Made by a program: the position numbers and the translations under genes. Of a stretch of DNA of 64,000 bases, positions 32,065 to 41,564 are shown one piece after another. The notes beneath the pieces are model-generated. The model ran no database searches. It was not told the origin of the DNA and was given only the letters and a program-made list of their open reading frames with translations. Source of the DNA: Exiguobacterium artemiae 255-15 (GTDB taxonomy: Bacteria; Bacillota; Bacilli; Exiguobacteriales; Exiguobacteriaceae); NCBI RefSeq assembly GCF_000019905.1, contig NC_010556.1:2382001-2446000 (forward strand), read 5' to 3'. Positions within the stretch are counted from its first letter, which is position 1. Each line of letters begins with the position of its first letter.

Positions 32065-34890
32065 ATGACTTTTTTCGACGCGATGCAACGACTGAGTCGT
32101 TCATCTACATCCCCTCTGCTGATTGGCGGGTTAGAGCTGTCACGCCCAGAACGTGTGGAACCTTTTTTTCAGCAAAGTACAGATGCTGTCTTTTTCTTTA
32201 ATCACCTTGGTGAAATCATCTATTTCAACGAACAGCTTCCACGGATGCTCGGCTATTCGAAAGAAACTTTATATAATCATTTCGCCGTCTTCAATCCACC
32301 GGAGCAGCATGCGTCCGTGACGGCATTTTTCGAGCGGGCTCTGGCCGGTGAGACGGTCCACTATACGGCACAAGGTCTGCATGCCGATCAACACCGGCTG
32401 ACGCTCAAAATCACGAACATGCCAATTGAACAGGATGGGCATGTCGTTGGGGTGTACGGGATTGCACGCGACATCACACGCGAAAAACAGTTGGAGGATG
32501 ATGTCGTCCATATCCGGTCGCAACTGGAACTGACAGAACAGATTCCGGAACTGGTCGTCTTTCACTACGATCCAACGAGCCGGACGATCGAGTATTCACC
32601 TTCGTTAATCAAGTACTTAGGCATCGAGTCCAATCCGGTGCAACCCTTTACGAATGAACAGTTACATCAACGTATCCATCCGCGTGATTTTGATCCGCTC
32701 CGCTTTCAGATGATCCGCCTGCTTGATGGAGAAATCGATACGTTCGAACAGGAAGTATCCGTCCTGAATGCCGACTACGAATATCAACTGTTACGCCTGA
32801 AGGCATTACGACGCGACGGTCCGACCGGATTGATTTCTCTGATTCTTTATGATTTGTCAGAAGTCAGCGAAGCGCGCCGTGAACTGGCACGCGAACGGGA
32901 ACAGACGCGTGAAATCTATGAAGCACTCGAAGCCGCTATTTCACAAATCGACTTATCAACCGGACACCTGTTGTTTCATTCCAAAGGATTTTTCCAGATT
33001 TTCGAAGAGTTGCCGCACGATCTGATCCTCAGTCGGGACTGGCTGTTCGAGCGACTCGATCCGCGTGACGTACCGGCGATGAAACAGTTCATCCGCCGGC
33101 TGACGTCCGGAAAGCCGAGTACGATCCAGTATCGTCTGCTGTTCCCGGACGGGCGTATGAAATGGATTGAGGACCAGCAAATTCCGGTCTTCCAGCTGGA
33201 CGGTTCGATTGCCTACACGAACAGCATCATGCACGACATTACACTTCAAAAAGAGTATGAGGAACGCTTGCAACAGCTGGCGATGTATGATTCGATCACC
33301 GGTCTCCCGAACCGGCTGTCGTTGACGGATACGATCCGTAACTGGATGCAGGCGAACACGCCATTTTCGATTTTATCGATTTCGTTTAACCGGATTTCGG
33401 ATATTAACAATGCGTTTGGTCATGCTTCCGGTGACCAGTGGATTCAGGCGACGAGCGCCCTCCTCAATCGTTCGAGACCGGACGAAGTCTTTTTCGGACA
33501 CCTTGGCGGTGACGAATACGCGATGCTCGTCCCGTCGAGCCTCAAGGACGATATCACGTCCTATGCGGAAACGTTGTTGTCTTTATCCGTCGAACCGATT
33601 TTGATTGATCCTTATGCCTTGTTCACCCGTGTTTCGATCGGCATCAGTCGTTTTCCGGACGACAGCAACGATCCGATTGAATTGATGAAACATTCGTATA
33701 CGGCGCTTCGACGGTCACGGCGGGAAAACCAAAGTGCCGTCCATCATTACGCTTCAAACTTGGATATCGATTATTACCGCCGCTACCGGCTCGAACAGGA
33801 TTTACATTATGCGATTGAACGGAAGCAACTGTTTCTCGAGTATCAACCGAAAGTCGACAGCTGGACCGGGAAAATCATTGGTCTCGAAGCGTTAATCCGC
33901 TGGCAACACCCGGAATGGGGACGGATTCCGCCCAATGATTTCATCCCGCTTGCCGAGGAAAGTGCCCTGCATATCGCAATCGGCGACTGGGTCGTCGAGA
34001 CGGCATGCCAGGCAATGCTTGACTGGTCCAGTGCCGGTGCCGATCTCGTTCCGGTGTCCGTCAACGTCTCACCGAAACGGTTTTTGATTCCCGGATTCGA
34101 ACACCAGATTGAACAGATACTGGCTGCGTATCACTTGCCGGCCGAGCTGCTGGAACTGGAAATCACCGAAGCGGCATTGATCATGGATGACCCGAACATC
34201 AGCCGGACGCTCGAGCATGTCAGCAGGCTCGGTGTCCGGATTGCCCTCGATGACTTCGGCAAGGGTTATTCGTCGATGGTCTATCTGCAACGGTATCCGA
34301 TTGACGTCGTCAAAATTGATCGCCAGTTTGCAACGCATATCGCGGAAGACACGAAAGCACAAGCGATCATCAAAAGTATTCTCTATATGGCGAAGGAGTT
34401 TAATCTGGCTGTCATCGCCGAGGGCATCGAGACGATTCAACAGCTCGAGACGTTCCGGGCTCTTGAATGTCCGAACATCCAAGGGTATTTATTCAGCCGA
34501 CCGGTGTCCGCGGCCGTCATGGAAAGTTTTCTGATCCGGGAAGTTCTCTATCCGATCGAAGCCTGTTCGCTTGCGTCGGATAACATCCCGAGCTTCACGG
34601 TCCAAGGCAAGATCAAGATGCTGCAGCATCAAAATCAGACATTCGACTTTAGTTTTTCCGAGATTCAAGCCCACCGGACGAGTACACGTCATCTCTACTT
34701 TACGACTGATACGCCCTTGCCTCTGCAAACCGCGACGTTTGAAGTCCGGTTGTCGGAAGGGTTGCAGCTGGTCTCCTGTACTCTGACTGTCACTGCTTTT
34801 GAGAACGGACAATATGCCGGACGCTATACGACGACGCAGGAAGCGGAACTGGTCTTACGATTTTTCCAAACCTTACGCTACAACGGGTGA
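32065..34890 (+). CDS. PAS-GGDEF-EAL c-di-GMP protein
   Basis: 941 residues, soluble. PAS domains at about 25-145, 155-265 and 285-395; GGDEF at about 400-565; EAL at about 570-820; and a C-terminal domain of about 100 residues. The cyclase motif is GGDEY (HLGGDEYAML), a variant of GGDEF, and the upstream DxxxFK/R loop reads FNRISDINNAFGHASGD with Asn for the first metal-binding Asp, so cyclase activity is doubtful. The phosphodiesterase part is intact: EALIRWQ, ELEITEAA, DDFGKGYSS, KIDR. It most likely degrades c-di-GMP. The last 100 residues could be a degenerate PilZ domain (inference). ATG at 32065 is 8 bases after GAGGAG. Confidence 0.92.
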   Translation: MTFFDAMQRLSRSSTSPLLIGGLELSRPERVEPFFQQSTDAVFFFNHLGEIIYFNEQLPRMLGYSKETLYNHFAVFNPPEQHASVTAFFERALAGETVHYTAQGLHADQHRLTLKITNMPIEQDGHVVGVYGIARDITREKQLEDDVVHIRSQLELTEQIPELVVFHYDPTSRTIEYSPSLIKYLGIESNPVQPFTNEQLHQRIHPRDFDPLRFQMIRLLDGEIDTFEQEVSVLNADYEYQLLRLKALRRDGPTGLISLILYDLSEVSEARRELAREREQTREIYEALEAAISQIDLSTGHLLFHSKGFFQIFEELPHDLILSRDWLFERLDPRDVPAMKQFIRRLTSGKPSTIQYRLLFPDGRMKWIEDQQIPVFQLDGSIAYTNSIMHDITLQKEYEERLQQLAMYDSITGLPNRLSLTDTIRNWMQANTPFSILSISFNRISDINNAFGHASGDQWIQATSALLNRSRPDEVFFGHLGGDEYAMLVPSSLKDDITSYAETLLSLSVEPILIDPYALFTRVSIGISRFPDDSNDPIELMKHSYTALRRSRRENQSAVHHYASNLDIDYYRRYRLEQDLHYAIERKQLFLEYQPKVDSWTGKIIGLEALIRWQHPEWGRIPPNDFIPLAEESALHIAIGDWVVETACQAMLDWSSAGADLVPVSVNVSPKRFLIPGFEHQIEQILAAYHLPAELLELEITEAALIMDDPNISRTLEHVSRLGVRIALDDFGKGYSSMVYLQRYPIDVVKIDRQFATHIAEDTKAQAIIKSILYMAKEFNLAVIAEGIETIQQLETFRALECPNIQGYLFSRPVSAAVMESFLIREVLYPIEACSLASDNIPSFTVQGKIKMLQHQNQTFDFSFSEIQAHRTSTRHLYFTTDTPLPLQTATFEVRLSEGLQLVSCTLTVTAFENGQYAGRYTTTQEAELVLRFFQTLRYNG

Positions 34891-34893
34891 AAT

Positions 34894-34932
34894 AAGCACT
34901 AAGGTCGTTCTCGCGTGCCTTAGTGCTTTTTT
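34894..34932 (+). terminator. Terminator of the PAS-GGDEF-EAL gene
   Basis: AAGCACTAAGG/CCTTAGTGCTT stem followed by six T. Confidence 0.92.
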
Positions 34933-34971
34933 GTTATAGTAATGAAAAGTGTATGTAAAAGGAGGGGTTCG

Positions 34972-35853
34972 ATGCTCGCAGCTGAACAGGCCAAACGACA
35001 CCGCCGTTCGACGAAATGGCAACTGGTCCGCCGATTGCTGTTACTCACGATCGGTGCCGTGATTTTCGCCATCGGACTCAAAGGATTCCTTGTCCCGAAC
35101 AGTATCATCGATGGTGGAATTGTCGGTATTTCCATCATCGGATCGAAACTGACCGATTCAACACTCGCGTTGTGGTTATTCTTTCTCAACATCCCGTTCA
35201 TCTTTTTCGGTTATAAACAAATCGGGAAGACGTTTGCCTTGTCGACGCTTTACGCCATTTCCGTCATGGCAATTGCGACGAAGTTACTGGAAGACATCGG
35301 TCCGATGACACGGGTCGATCTCCTCGCAACCGTCTTCGGCGGGTTGATTCTCGGAATCGGTGTCGGGATTGTCATCCGGGCGAGTGGTTCACTCGACGGG
35401 ACCGAAATTTTGGCTGTCTCGTTCAGCCGTTCGACCCCGTTTTCCGTCGGCGAAATCGTCATGTTCTTTAACGTCTTCATTTTAGGGGCAGCCGGTTTTG
35501 TGTTCGGATGGGACCGGGCCATGTATTCCTTGATTACCTACTTCATCGCCTTCAAGACGATTGATGTCGTCATCGACGGACTCGATCAGTCGAAAAGTGT
35601 CTGGATTATTTCTGAAAATCATGAAGAGATTGGTCTTGCCATCATGGACCGGCTCGGTCGGACGATGACGTACCTGAACGGGGAAGGTGCCTTTTCCGGC
35701 GACGACAAAAAAATCATCTTTTGTGTCATCAGCCGGTTGGAAGAAACGAAACTGAAGGAAATCGTCCGGGACTTCGATGAGGAAGCCTTTATCGCGATCG
35801 GCAACATCCATGATGTCCATGGCGGTCGTTTCAAGAAAAAAGATATTCATTAA
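34972..35853 (+). CDS. YitT family membrane protein (DUF161 + DUF2179), second copy
   Basis: 293 residues. Basic N-terminus, five or six hydrophobic helices (about 25-200) and a C-terminal DUF2179 domain (about 210-285). ATG at 34972 chosen: AAAGGAGGGG is 5 bases before it; the reading from 34942 has none. Same family as 2885-3754 but clearly diverged. Function unknown. The alpha/beta hydrolase gene follows 30 bases later and may share its transcript. Confidence 0.87.
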   Translation: MLAAEQAKRHRRSTKWQLVRRLLLLTIGAVIFAIGLKGFLVPNSIIDGGIVGISIIGSKLTDSTLALWLFFLNIPFIFFGYKQIGKTFALSTLYAISVMAIATKLLEDIGPMTRVDLLATVFGGLILGIGVGIVIRASGSLDGTEILAVSFSRSTPFSVGEIVMFFNVFILGAAGFVFGWDRAMYSLITYFIAFKTIDVVIDGLDQSKSVWIISENHEEIGLAIMDRLGRTMTYLNGEGAFSGDDKKIIFCVISRLEETKLKEIVRDFDEEAFIAIGNIHDVHGGRFKKKDIH

Positions 35854-35883
35854 CGTATCCTACTGCAGAGAGGAAGAATCGCC

Positions 35884-36786
35884 GTGTCGCTGTTGAAAAA
35901 ACACCGCAAGAAACTGATTGCCGGACTGGTTATACTGATTGTCTTAGTCCTGATTGCCATTGTCGGAATTTCTGCTTATGTCGGTTCTTCTTTGACGGAG
36001 CCGCCCCGGGAACCGTTGACGACCAATCCGAAAAAGGCGGAAGGTCTCGCTTACGAAAACGTCTCGTTCCGCTCTTACAAAGACCGGACCCGTTTATCCG
36101 GCTGGTGGATTCCGAGTGAAGACGCCAAGTTGACAATCGTTTTTGCCCACGGGTACGGAAAAAACCGGGAGCAAAATGATGTCCCGATCCTGCCGTTGTT
36201 CAAGAAATTCCATCAGGCCGGCTATAACGTCCTGACGTTTGATTTCCGCGGCTCCGGTCAATCGGAAGGAAAACGCGTTACGGTCGGTGCAAAGGAGCAG
36301 GATGATTTATTGACTGCCGTCCGCTACGCGAAATCACGCGCCTCGGAACCGGTCGTCCTCTACGGCATCTCGATGGGAGCGGCGACATCTCTCGTCACGG
36401 CACCAAAAGCCGAAGTCGCCGGTGTCATCGCCGACAGTCCGTTCAGTGATCTCAAGAACTATCTCGAGACGAATCTGCCGGTTTGGAGCGGTCTGCCGAA
36501 CTTCCCGTTCACGCCGGTCATCCTGCAGGTGACACCACCTTTGACCGGCTTAAACCCGGAACGCGTCCAACCGATTGAAGCGATTCGCCGGATCGACTAC
36601 CCGATCCTGATGATTCACGGGAAAGACGATGACGCGATTCCGGTCACGGAAAGCATGCGGCTGCAAAAAGCAGCACCGCGGTCCGAGTTATACGTGACGG
36701 AAAACGGCGGTCACGTCCAGTCGTACAAACACGACCGGAAAGCCTATGAAAATAAAATCCTGTCGTATCTCGAAGATATCCGTTAA
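35884..36786 (+). CDS. Alpha/beta hydrolase with N-terminal membrane anchor (YqkD-like)
   Basis: 300 residues. One membrane helix (about 10-35) with a basic start, then a serine hydrolase fold: nucleophile elbow GISMGA (Ser about 165), acid HGKDDDAIP (about 246) and His in NGGHVQSY (about 276). The oxyanion region FAHGYGKNR is seen. It should act as an esterase on the outer or inner membrane face, substrate unknown. GTG start with GAGGAAG upstream. Confidence 0.87.
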   Translation: MSLLKKHRKKLIAGLVILIVLVLIAIVGISAYVGSSLTEPPREPLTTNPKKAEGLAYENVSFRSYKDRTRLSGWWIPSEDAKLTIVFAHGYGKNREQNDVPILPLFKKFHQAGYNVLTFDFRGSGQSEGKRVTVGAKEQDDLLTAVRYAKSRASEPVVLYGISMGAATSLVTAPKAEVAGVIADSPFSDLKNYLETNLPVWSGLPNFPFTPVILQVTPPLTGLNPERVQPIEAIRRIDYPILMIHGKDDDAIPVTESMRLQKAAPRSELYVTENGGHVQSYKHDRKAYENKILSYLEDIR

Positions 36787-36827
36787 AAAAAGGAGGCACT
36801 GTTCCCGAGGAACAATGTCTCCTTTTG
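36786..36827. terminator. Bidirectional terminator between the hydrolase and the synthase gene
   Basis: AAAAGGAG...GTTCC/GGAAC...CTCCTTTTG hairpin between two converging genes. Confidence 0.8.
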
Positions 36828-36835
36828 TTTGTCCA

Positions 36836-37660
36836 TTAACGTTTTAGCACGGCACTCCCGACAATCTTCAAGACTTCCGGGCGGCTCAGTTTTTCTTTGC
36901 CCTTCGCCAAAGCATCGAGCGTTCCGTGGGCGAGCGCAAGCGGAATCTTACAGAATTCATAAATCGTCGTCTGTTTCGGAATCGACGCGAGGTACGCATC
37001 GGCTTCCGCCAGATTTTCCCGGGCATATTCGAACATCGTCTCCGTCGTCCAACCGGGTGGGAAATAGCCGACACCGCGTTCTGCGTCTTCCTGTTGATTC
37101 CGCAGGATGTTGACCGCTTGCAGTCCCCGTCCGAATCCGATTGCCTGTTGTTTGTCCGTCACGATACCGGCTTTCCAGTACCAGATGTCGGATAACATGA
37201 CACCGACGAGTCCCGCAACGTAATACGTGTATTCGTCAAGATCTGCTTCTGTTTTGACTGTCCAGTCCCGTTCGGCCCAAGTGGCCATCCCTTCCGCCAT
37301 CTCGGCCGTCGAGTCGAGGACTTTCGCCCGAATACCGGCCGGACAATACGCGATCCATTCCGCAAGACGTAACGTGACTTCCGGCAACTGATCCGCATAA
37401 TCTGCAATCATCGCCTGATAGGCGTGCGCGTCGAACGTCCCGCGCATCATTAAGGCCGTTTCCCGGAGTAAGGTCGTCTTGACCTCGGTCGGCAATTCCT
37501 CGTGGTCCTCGATTTCATCGATCGCCCGCATACATAAGTAAGCAGCTCCGACGGCTTCCTGTAGTTCCTGTGACAGACGGCTGATCGGTATATAAAAGGT
37601 CCGGCTCGTCGCTTTTAATACACGATTCGCATCTTTCTTCAGCTGCTTCGTCTCATTCAT
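36836..37660 (-). CDS. Squalene/phytoene synthase family protein (YisP-like)
   Basis: 274 residues of the head-to-head prenyl synthase fold. Asp-rich motif 1 is RAIDEIEDH (about 45-53) and motif 2 QQEDAERG (about 169-176), within NILRNQQEDAERGVGYFP. Motif 1 is DEIED rather than DxxDD. In B. subtilis YisP, a related protein, makes farnesol from farnesyl diphosphate rather than squalene; this could be either that or a C30 carotenoid synthase. No crt genes adjoin. AGAGGGAG ribosome site. Confidence 0.85.
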   Translation of the reverse strand: MNETKQLKKDANRVLKATSRTFYIPISRLSQELQEAVGAAYLCMRAIDEIEDHEELPTEVKTTLLRETALMMRGTFDAHAYQAMIADYADQLPEVTLRLAEWIAYCPAGIRAKVLDSTAEMAEGMATWAERDWTVKTEADLDEYTYYVAGLVGVMLSDIWYWKAGIVTDKQQAIGFGRGLQAVNILRNQQEDAERGVGYFPPGWTTETMFEYARENLAEADAYLASIPKQTTIYEFCKIPLALAHGTLDALAKGKEKLSRPEVLKIVGSAVLKR

Positions 37661-37746
37661 CCCTTACACTCCCTCTTTAGTCAAAAAGGTTTCTTTTCTC
37701 TACATTACTATACACGATTCAAAAGAAATGAGCATTTTTTTGTTGA

Positions 37747-37783
37747 ACGAAAAAACAGGACCGACATGAAAGTCCGTCCTGTC
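37747..37783 (-). terminator. Terminator of the flgM-csrA operon after csrA
   Basis: CAGGACGGAC/GTCGGTCCTG stem and six T on the minus strand. Confidence 0.85.
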
Positions 37784-37787
37784 CTGC

Positions 37788-38015
37788 TTATGAATCGGTC
37801 CGTTGTTTCAGCAACTGGCTCATCAGACCGGTGCTCTGTGAGGCTTCCGCGTTTTCATCCTGAATCGCGAGATAGATTTCTTTCCGGTGAATGTCGATTT
37901 GCCGGGGCGCATGGATGCCTAGTTTGACTTGATCCCCTTCGATGGCGAGAATCGTCAGCTCGATGTCATCCCCGATTTGAATCGCTTCTCCCGTTTTGCG
38001 TTTTAAGACGAGCAT
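37788..38015 (-). CDS. csrA: Carbon storage regulator CsrA
   Basis: RNA-binding translational regulator, 75 residues; [23 protein letters not shown] and [19 protein letters not shown] are intact, with a Gram-positive-type C-terminal extension. In Bacillus it represses hag translation and is neutralised by FliW. The ATG overlaps the fliW TGA by one base. Its likely target hairpin is at 21879-21892. Confidence 0.97.
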   Translation of the reverse strand: MLVLKRKTGEAIQIGDDIELTILAIEGDQVKLGIHAPRQIDIHRKEIYLAIQDENAEASQSTGLMSQLLKQRTDS

Positions 38016-38455
38016 CAGCGGCCACCTACTTCAGTCAGACTGCCGATCATCCGACGGTTCGCATACGTTTCATCGAGAATGATTTGTTTCGCTTGACGGC
38101 GTTTCGTCTCCATGACGAATGGTGCCCGCAGGTTGGTCGTCGACTCCTGGAACGGTTCGCGTAACGTGACCGTCGTATAGACCGCGACTTGTGCCGTTTC
38201 CTGGATACCAAGCTGCTCTTTCGCTGATTCCGGTAACTCAAACACGTAGTCCGGATCGATCCAAAATGGATTCGTTACGACAAAAGCGCACTCCGGCTGG
38301 TCAATCGATTGGAAGGACCAAAATGGAACCCCTTCCCCGAACGGTAAGAGGATAAAGCGGCGTGCTTCCGGAAAACCCGGTACTTCCGAAGCGAAGGTGA
38401 TGATTTCACTTTCGTCGACTTGAACCGGACCAAAAAAATCAGTAGTGATTTGCAT
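38015..38455 (-). CDS. fliW: Flagellar assembly factor FliW
   Basis: 146 residues. Binds either CsrA or free Hag, linking flagellin export to translation. Family pattern [29 protein letters not shown] and [13 protein letters not shown] visible. ATG at 38455 is 6 bases after AAGGAT; the reading from 38473 is out of range of any ribosome site. Coupled to csrA (TGATG). Confidence 0.96.
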   Translation of the reverse strand: MQITTDFFGPVQVDESEIITFASEVPGFPEARRFILLPFGEGVPFWSFQSIDQPECAFVVTNPFWIDPDYVFELPESAKEQLGIQETAQVAVYTTVTLREPFQESTTNLRAPFVMETKRRQAKQIILDETYANRRMIGSLTEVGGR

Positions 38456-38459
38456 ATGA

Positions 38460-39038
38460 TTATCCTTCCCCATCGAACATGCCGCCGACCGGCCACATGT
38501 CCAGTTGATTTTGTTCCCGCAGATAAATATCGACCGTACCTTCCGTGACCGTCAATTCGGGACGATTGACCTGAACCTCGATTCGCGGTCGTTCGGCCGT
38601 GTAATTGAGCTGCACTTCTGCCGGTGTATAGTTGATTTTGACCCGTTCGAGACTGCGCGGGACAAAGCCAAGCGTCGTCACTTCGGCAGGCGGTGTATCC
38701 CGTGACTTCGCGACACGGGCGACGGCATTGCCGCCTTGTTCGATCCGCATCATCTGATCGCCTTCCGCCGACGCCTGACTTGTTGCCTGTTGCCCCATCT
38801 GGCGGCCGTAGTCTGCATAACGCTGGACCGATTCCAAAGCCGGAATCCGTCCCGACTCAATCAGCGCCTGCGTCGAATCGATTTCGAGCCGTGCGGCGAC
38901 GGTCTCGATCGAGAGTTTTCCTTGCGGCTGTTCGATTGATAATGTCGCCGGTGCCTGGTGTTGCTCAAGCTTCGCCCGTGTCGTCTGGATACCGATCTTC
39001 GCTGACGTTTGACGCATCTCAAGGTGCGGCAGATTCAT
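38460..39038 (-). CDS. YviE-like protein (DUF6470)
   Basis: 192 residues; N-terminal repeated strand pattern (KIGIQTTRAKLEQHQAPATLSIEQPQ, LSIETVAARLEI), as in YviE. Located between flgL and fliW exactly as yviE in B. subtilis, where its role is unknown. AAGGAGG ribosome site. Cytoplasmic, no membrane segment. Confidence 0.85.
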   Translation of the reverse strand: MNLPHLEMRQTSAKIGIQTTRAKLEQHQAPATLSIEQPQGKLSIETVAARLEIDSTQALIESGRIPALESVQRYADYGRQMGQQATSQASAEGDQMMRIEQGGNAVARVAKSRDTPPAEVTTLGFVPRSLERVKINYTPAEVQLNYTAERPRIEVQVNRPELTVTEGTVDIYLREQNQLDMWPVGGMFDGEG

Positions 39039-39052
39039 CAGACGTCACCTCC

Positions 39053-40015
39053 TTAACGTAAGAAATCAAGCAGGGTCGGCTGAATGATCCGTGCGCCGGC
39101 ACTGAGTGCTGCCCGGTGTAACGTTTCGTATGATTTTAGTTCCATGATGACTTTTTCCGCTTCGATGTCTTCATTGTCTGACATGACCGTCTTGACGATG
39201 ATTTCCTGATCTTCGAGCCGGGACGCATTCAGTTCGAGCCGGTTGACCCGTGCTCCGAGATCGGCCCGCGTTTCGACCGTCTGATTGACCATCACATCGA
39301 GGTCTTTCAGCATCGCCGACAACTGGGCACCGTTGTTTGAGCTGTCCGCAGTTCCGCCGGTTTCCGAAACACCGCCGAGCGCGTCATATAACTTTTTCAG
39401 GGTCGTAAACGTTTCCGGACTAAAGACATCCGTCGGCGAGACATTGACCTGGACCTGAATGCCAGATGAGATTTCGTACTGGATGATTTCACTGCCTTTC
39501 GTTGCCGGATCGCCGTCTGTAAAGACCGAGTCGACCGGCTTGCCGGAAGATGTCAGGTAATCGCGGAGCCCTTCGATCGATACGAACGGTTTGTCCGTCG
39601 CCGTGCCGTTGAAGATACCTTTTTCGTTATATTTCGTATTGGCCATCGTCCCGATATGTTCAATCAGCTGACCGACTTCACTTTGAATCGCTTTTCGTTG
39701 TGTCGCATCATACGTATCCGTCGCGGCTTGCGTCGTCAATTCCCGGACCCGGCTCATCGCCGACGTCACTTCATTGAGGGCGGAATCCGTCAAATCCATC
39801 CAGCCGGTCGCTTCGTTGACGTTTTTCTTGAACTGTTCAACTTCCCGGACCTCGGTCCGGTAACGAATTCCCTGCATCGCGACAACCGGATCTTCCGATG
39901 GGCGTTGGATCTTTTTCCCGCTGATCAATTGTTCCTGCATCGAGCTCAGCTTTTGATAACTGGCTGATAAGTAACCGATATTCGTTTTCGTCAACATCGT
40001 CTGTGTTACGCGCAT
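39053..40015 (-). CDS. flgL: Hook-filament junction protein FlgL (HAP3)
   Basis: 320 residues with flagellin-like ends: MRVTQTMLTKTNIGYL and LISGKKIQRPSEDPVVAMQGIRYR at the start, and RVNRLELNASRLEDQEIIVKTVMSDNEDIEAEKVIMEL near the end. Forms the junction between FlgK and the filament. Eight bases after flgK. Confidence 0.97.
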   Translation of the reverse strand: MRVTQTMLTKTNIGYLSASYQKLSSMQEQLISGKKIQRPSEDPVVAMQGIRYRTEVREVEQFKKNVNEATGWMDLTDSALNEVTSAMSRVRELTTQAATDTYDATQRKAIQSEVGQLIEHIGTMANTKYNEKGIFNGTATDKPFVSIEGLRDYLTSSGKPVDSVFTDGDPATKGSEIIQYEISSGIQVQVNVSPTDVFSPETFTTLKKLYDALGGVSETGGTADSSNNGAQLSAMLKDLDVMVNQTVETRADLGARVNRLELNASRLEDQEIIVKTVMSDNEDIEAEKVIMELKSYETLHRAALSAGARIIQPTLLDFLR

Positions 40016-40022
40016 TTAGTCA

Positions 40023-41552
40023 TCACCGTCCTACGATTCCCATACCGTTGATGATTTTATCGAGCATCTCATCGACGGTCGTAATATTACGCGCTGCCGC
40101 GTTGTATGCATGTTGATACTGAATCATCATCGTCATCTCTTCATCGATCGACACGGCCGAAACGGACATCCGGCGCTGTTCGGCGCTGTCCATCAAGACA
40201 GCCGAGCTTTGCCCCAGTCGTCCTACCTGATCGGTCGCGACACCCATGTCTCCGATGACATTTTGGTAAAACGAACCGATCGTCGTCGTTGTCACGGACG
40301 TGGCAAACAGAAGACTTGTCGTCTTCATTTGAGCGAGTTTCAGTGCCCCGGCGCTATCGCCGATATTTCCGTCTGTCGACGTGGCAATATTATCGAGACT
40401 GCCTTTAATATCTTGACCGACGGCAATCGTCGCTGCTGAAATTGAACCGCTCGTTGCGACGAAAAATTGATCCGTTCCGTTCGTCTTGTCTTTTTTGAAG
40501 TTAGCCGCATGCGCCGCGTTGAATGCCGTCGCGAACGTCGTCGCCATCTCGTCCAAATTGCTTTGCATCTTGACGAATTCACCGGTTGGCTGACCGTTTT
40601 TGATCTGTCCGTACATTTCCAGTAATCCTGCAATGCGTCCATTTGCGAATCCGCCGCCGGCCGCATCAAAGCTGATGGTTTGGCTATTGGTTTCAAAACC
40701 GGTATACAATCCCTTATCGTTTGTTGTAAACGACAATATTCCTGCTTGAGCAACATCAGAGTCGACAGCTCTCAACTTGTTTCCATTTGGCAGTTTAACA
40801 AGAATATCGATGCGTCCTTCCGCAGTTTTTGTAGCGTTACCCAGTTTCCCCTGCGTAATGGCTTCCGCATCAACAGATACTTTCTCGAAATCGACATACT
40901 GCGCCAACTCATCCATGTACCGGTCACGTTCATCATATAAAGCGTTCGGCAATACACCAAGCGGCTCGACTGTATGAATCTCAGCATTGATGTTATGGAT
41001 TTTCTTGAACAGATCGTTGACTTTTTTGGTTGACACGTCAATTTCACTTTTCAGATCTTCCTTGACCTGACTGAGCGATTTCGACATGTAGTTAAAGGTT
41101 TGTGTCAGCGTCTCCGCTTTTTGACGGACGACACTGCGGGCACCGGAGTCCTGCGGATTCGTCGACAATGTCTGAAGTGATTCCCAAAACCCGTCAAACG
41201 CTTTCGCAAGTCCTGTATCCGACGGTTCGTTGATGATGTCTTCCATCCGTCCGAATGCCGCTTCTTTTGTTCCGTAATACGCGGTTTTCGTCGCTTCATC
41301 ACGGTATTGTTTATCGAGCATGACGTCACGGACGCGTTCGAGAATTTCTCCCCGGACGCCGGTCCCGATTTGTCCCATCTTGCCGGTTCCGATGGCCATC
41401 GACAGTTGCTCCGTCGTCGCCATGACCAGACGTTGCCGTGAAAATCCGGCCGTTCCTGCATTAGCGATATTGTTTCCCGTCGACTGGAGCGCCCATTGGT
41501 TCGTCGTCAGTGCGCGACGACCGGTTTCAATCCCCATGAATGTTGAACCCAT
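40023..41552 (-). CDS. flgK: Hook-filament junction protein FlgK (HAP1)
   Basis: 509 residues: N-terminal rod-type motif (IETGRRALTTNQWALQSTGNNIANAGTAGFSRQR) and C-terminal SVSIDEEMTMMIQYQHAYNAAARNITTVDEMLDKIING. AAGGAGG ribosome site. A stretch at codons for about residues 270-300 is richer in A+T than the rest, as is common in the variable middle. Confidence 0.97.
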   Translation of the reverse strand: MGSTFMGIETGRRALTTNQWALQSTGNNIANAGTAGFSRQRLVMATTEQLSMAIGTGKMGQIGTGVRGEILERVRDVMLDKQYRDEATKTAYYGTKEAAFGRMEDIINEPSDTGLAKAFDGFWESLQTLSTNPQDSGARSVVRQKAETLTQTFNYMSKSLSQVKEDLKSEIDVSTKKVNDLFKKIHNINAEIHTVEPLGVLPNALYDERDRYMDELAQYVDFEKVSVDAEAITQGKLGNATKTAEGRIDILVKLPNGNKLRAVDSDVAQAGILSFTTNDKGLYTGFETNSQTISFDAAGGGFANGRIAGLLEMYGQIKNGQPTGEFVKMQSNLDEMATTFATAFNAAHAANFKKDKTNGTDQFFVATSGSISAATIAVGQDIKGSLDNIATSTDGNIGDSAGALKLAQMKTTSLLFATSVTTTTIGSFYQNVIGDMGVATDQVGRLGQSSAVLMDSAEQRRMSVSAVSIDEEMTMMIQYQHAYNAAARNITTVDEMLDKIINGMGIVGR

Positions 41553-41564
41553 GTCTTTGCCTCC

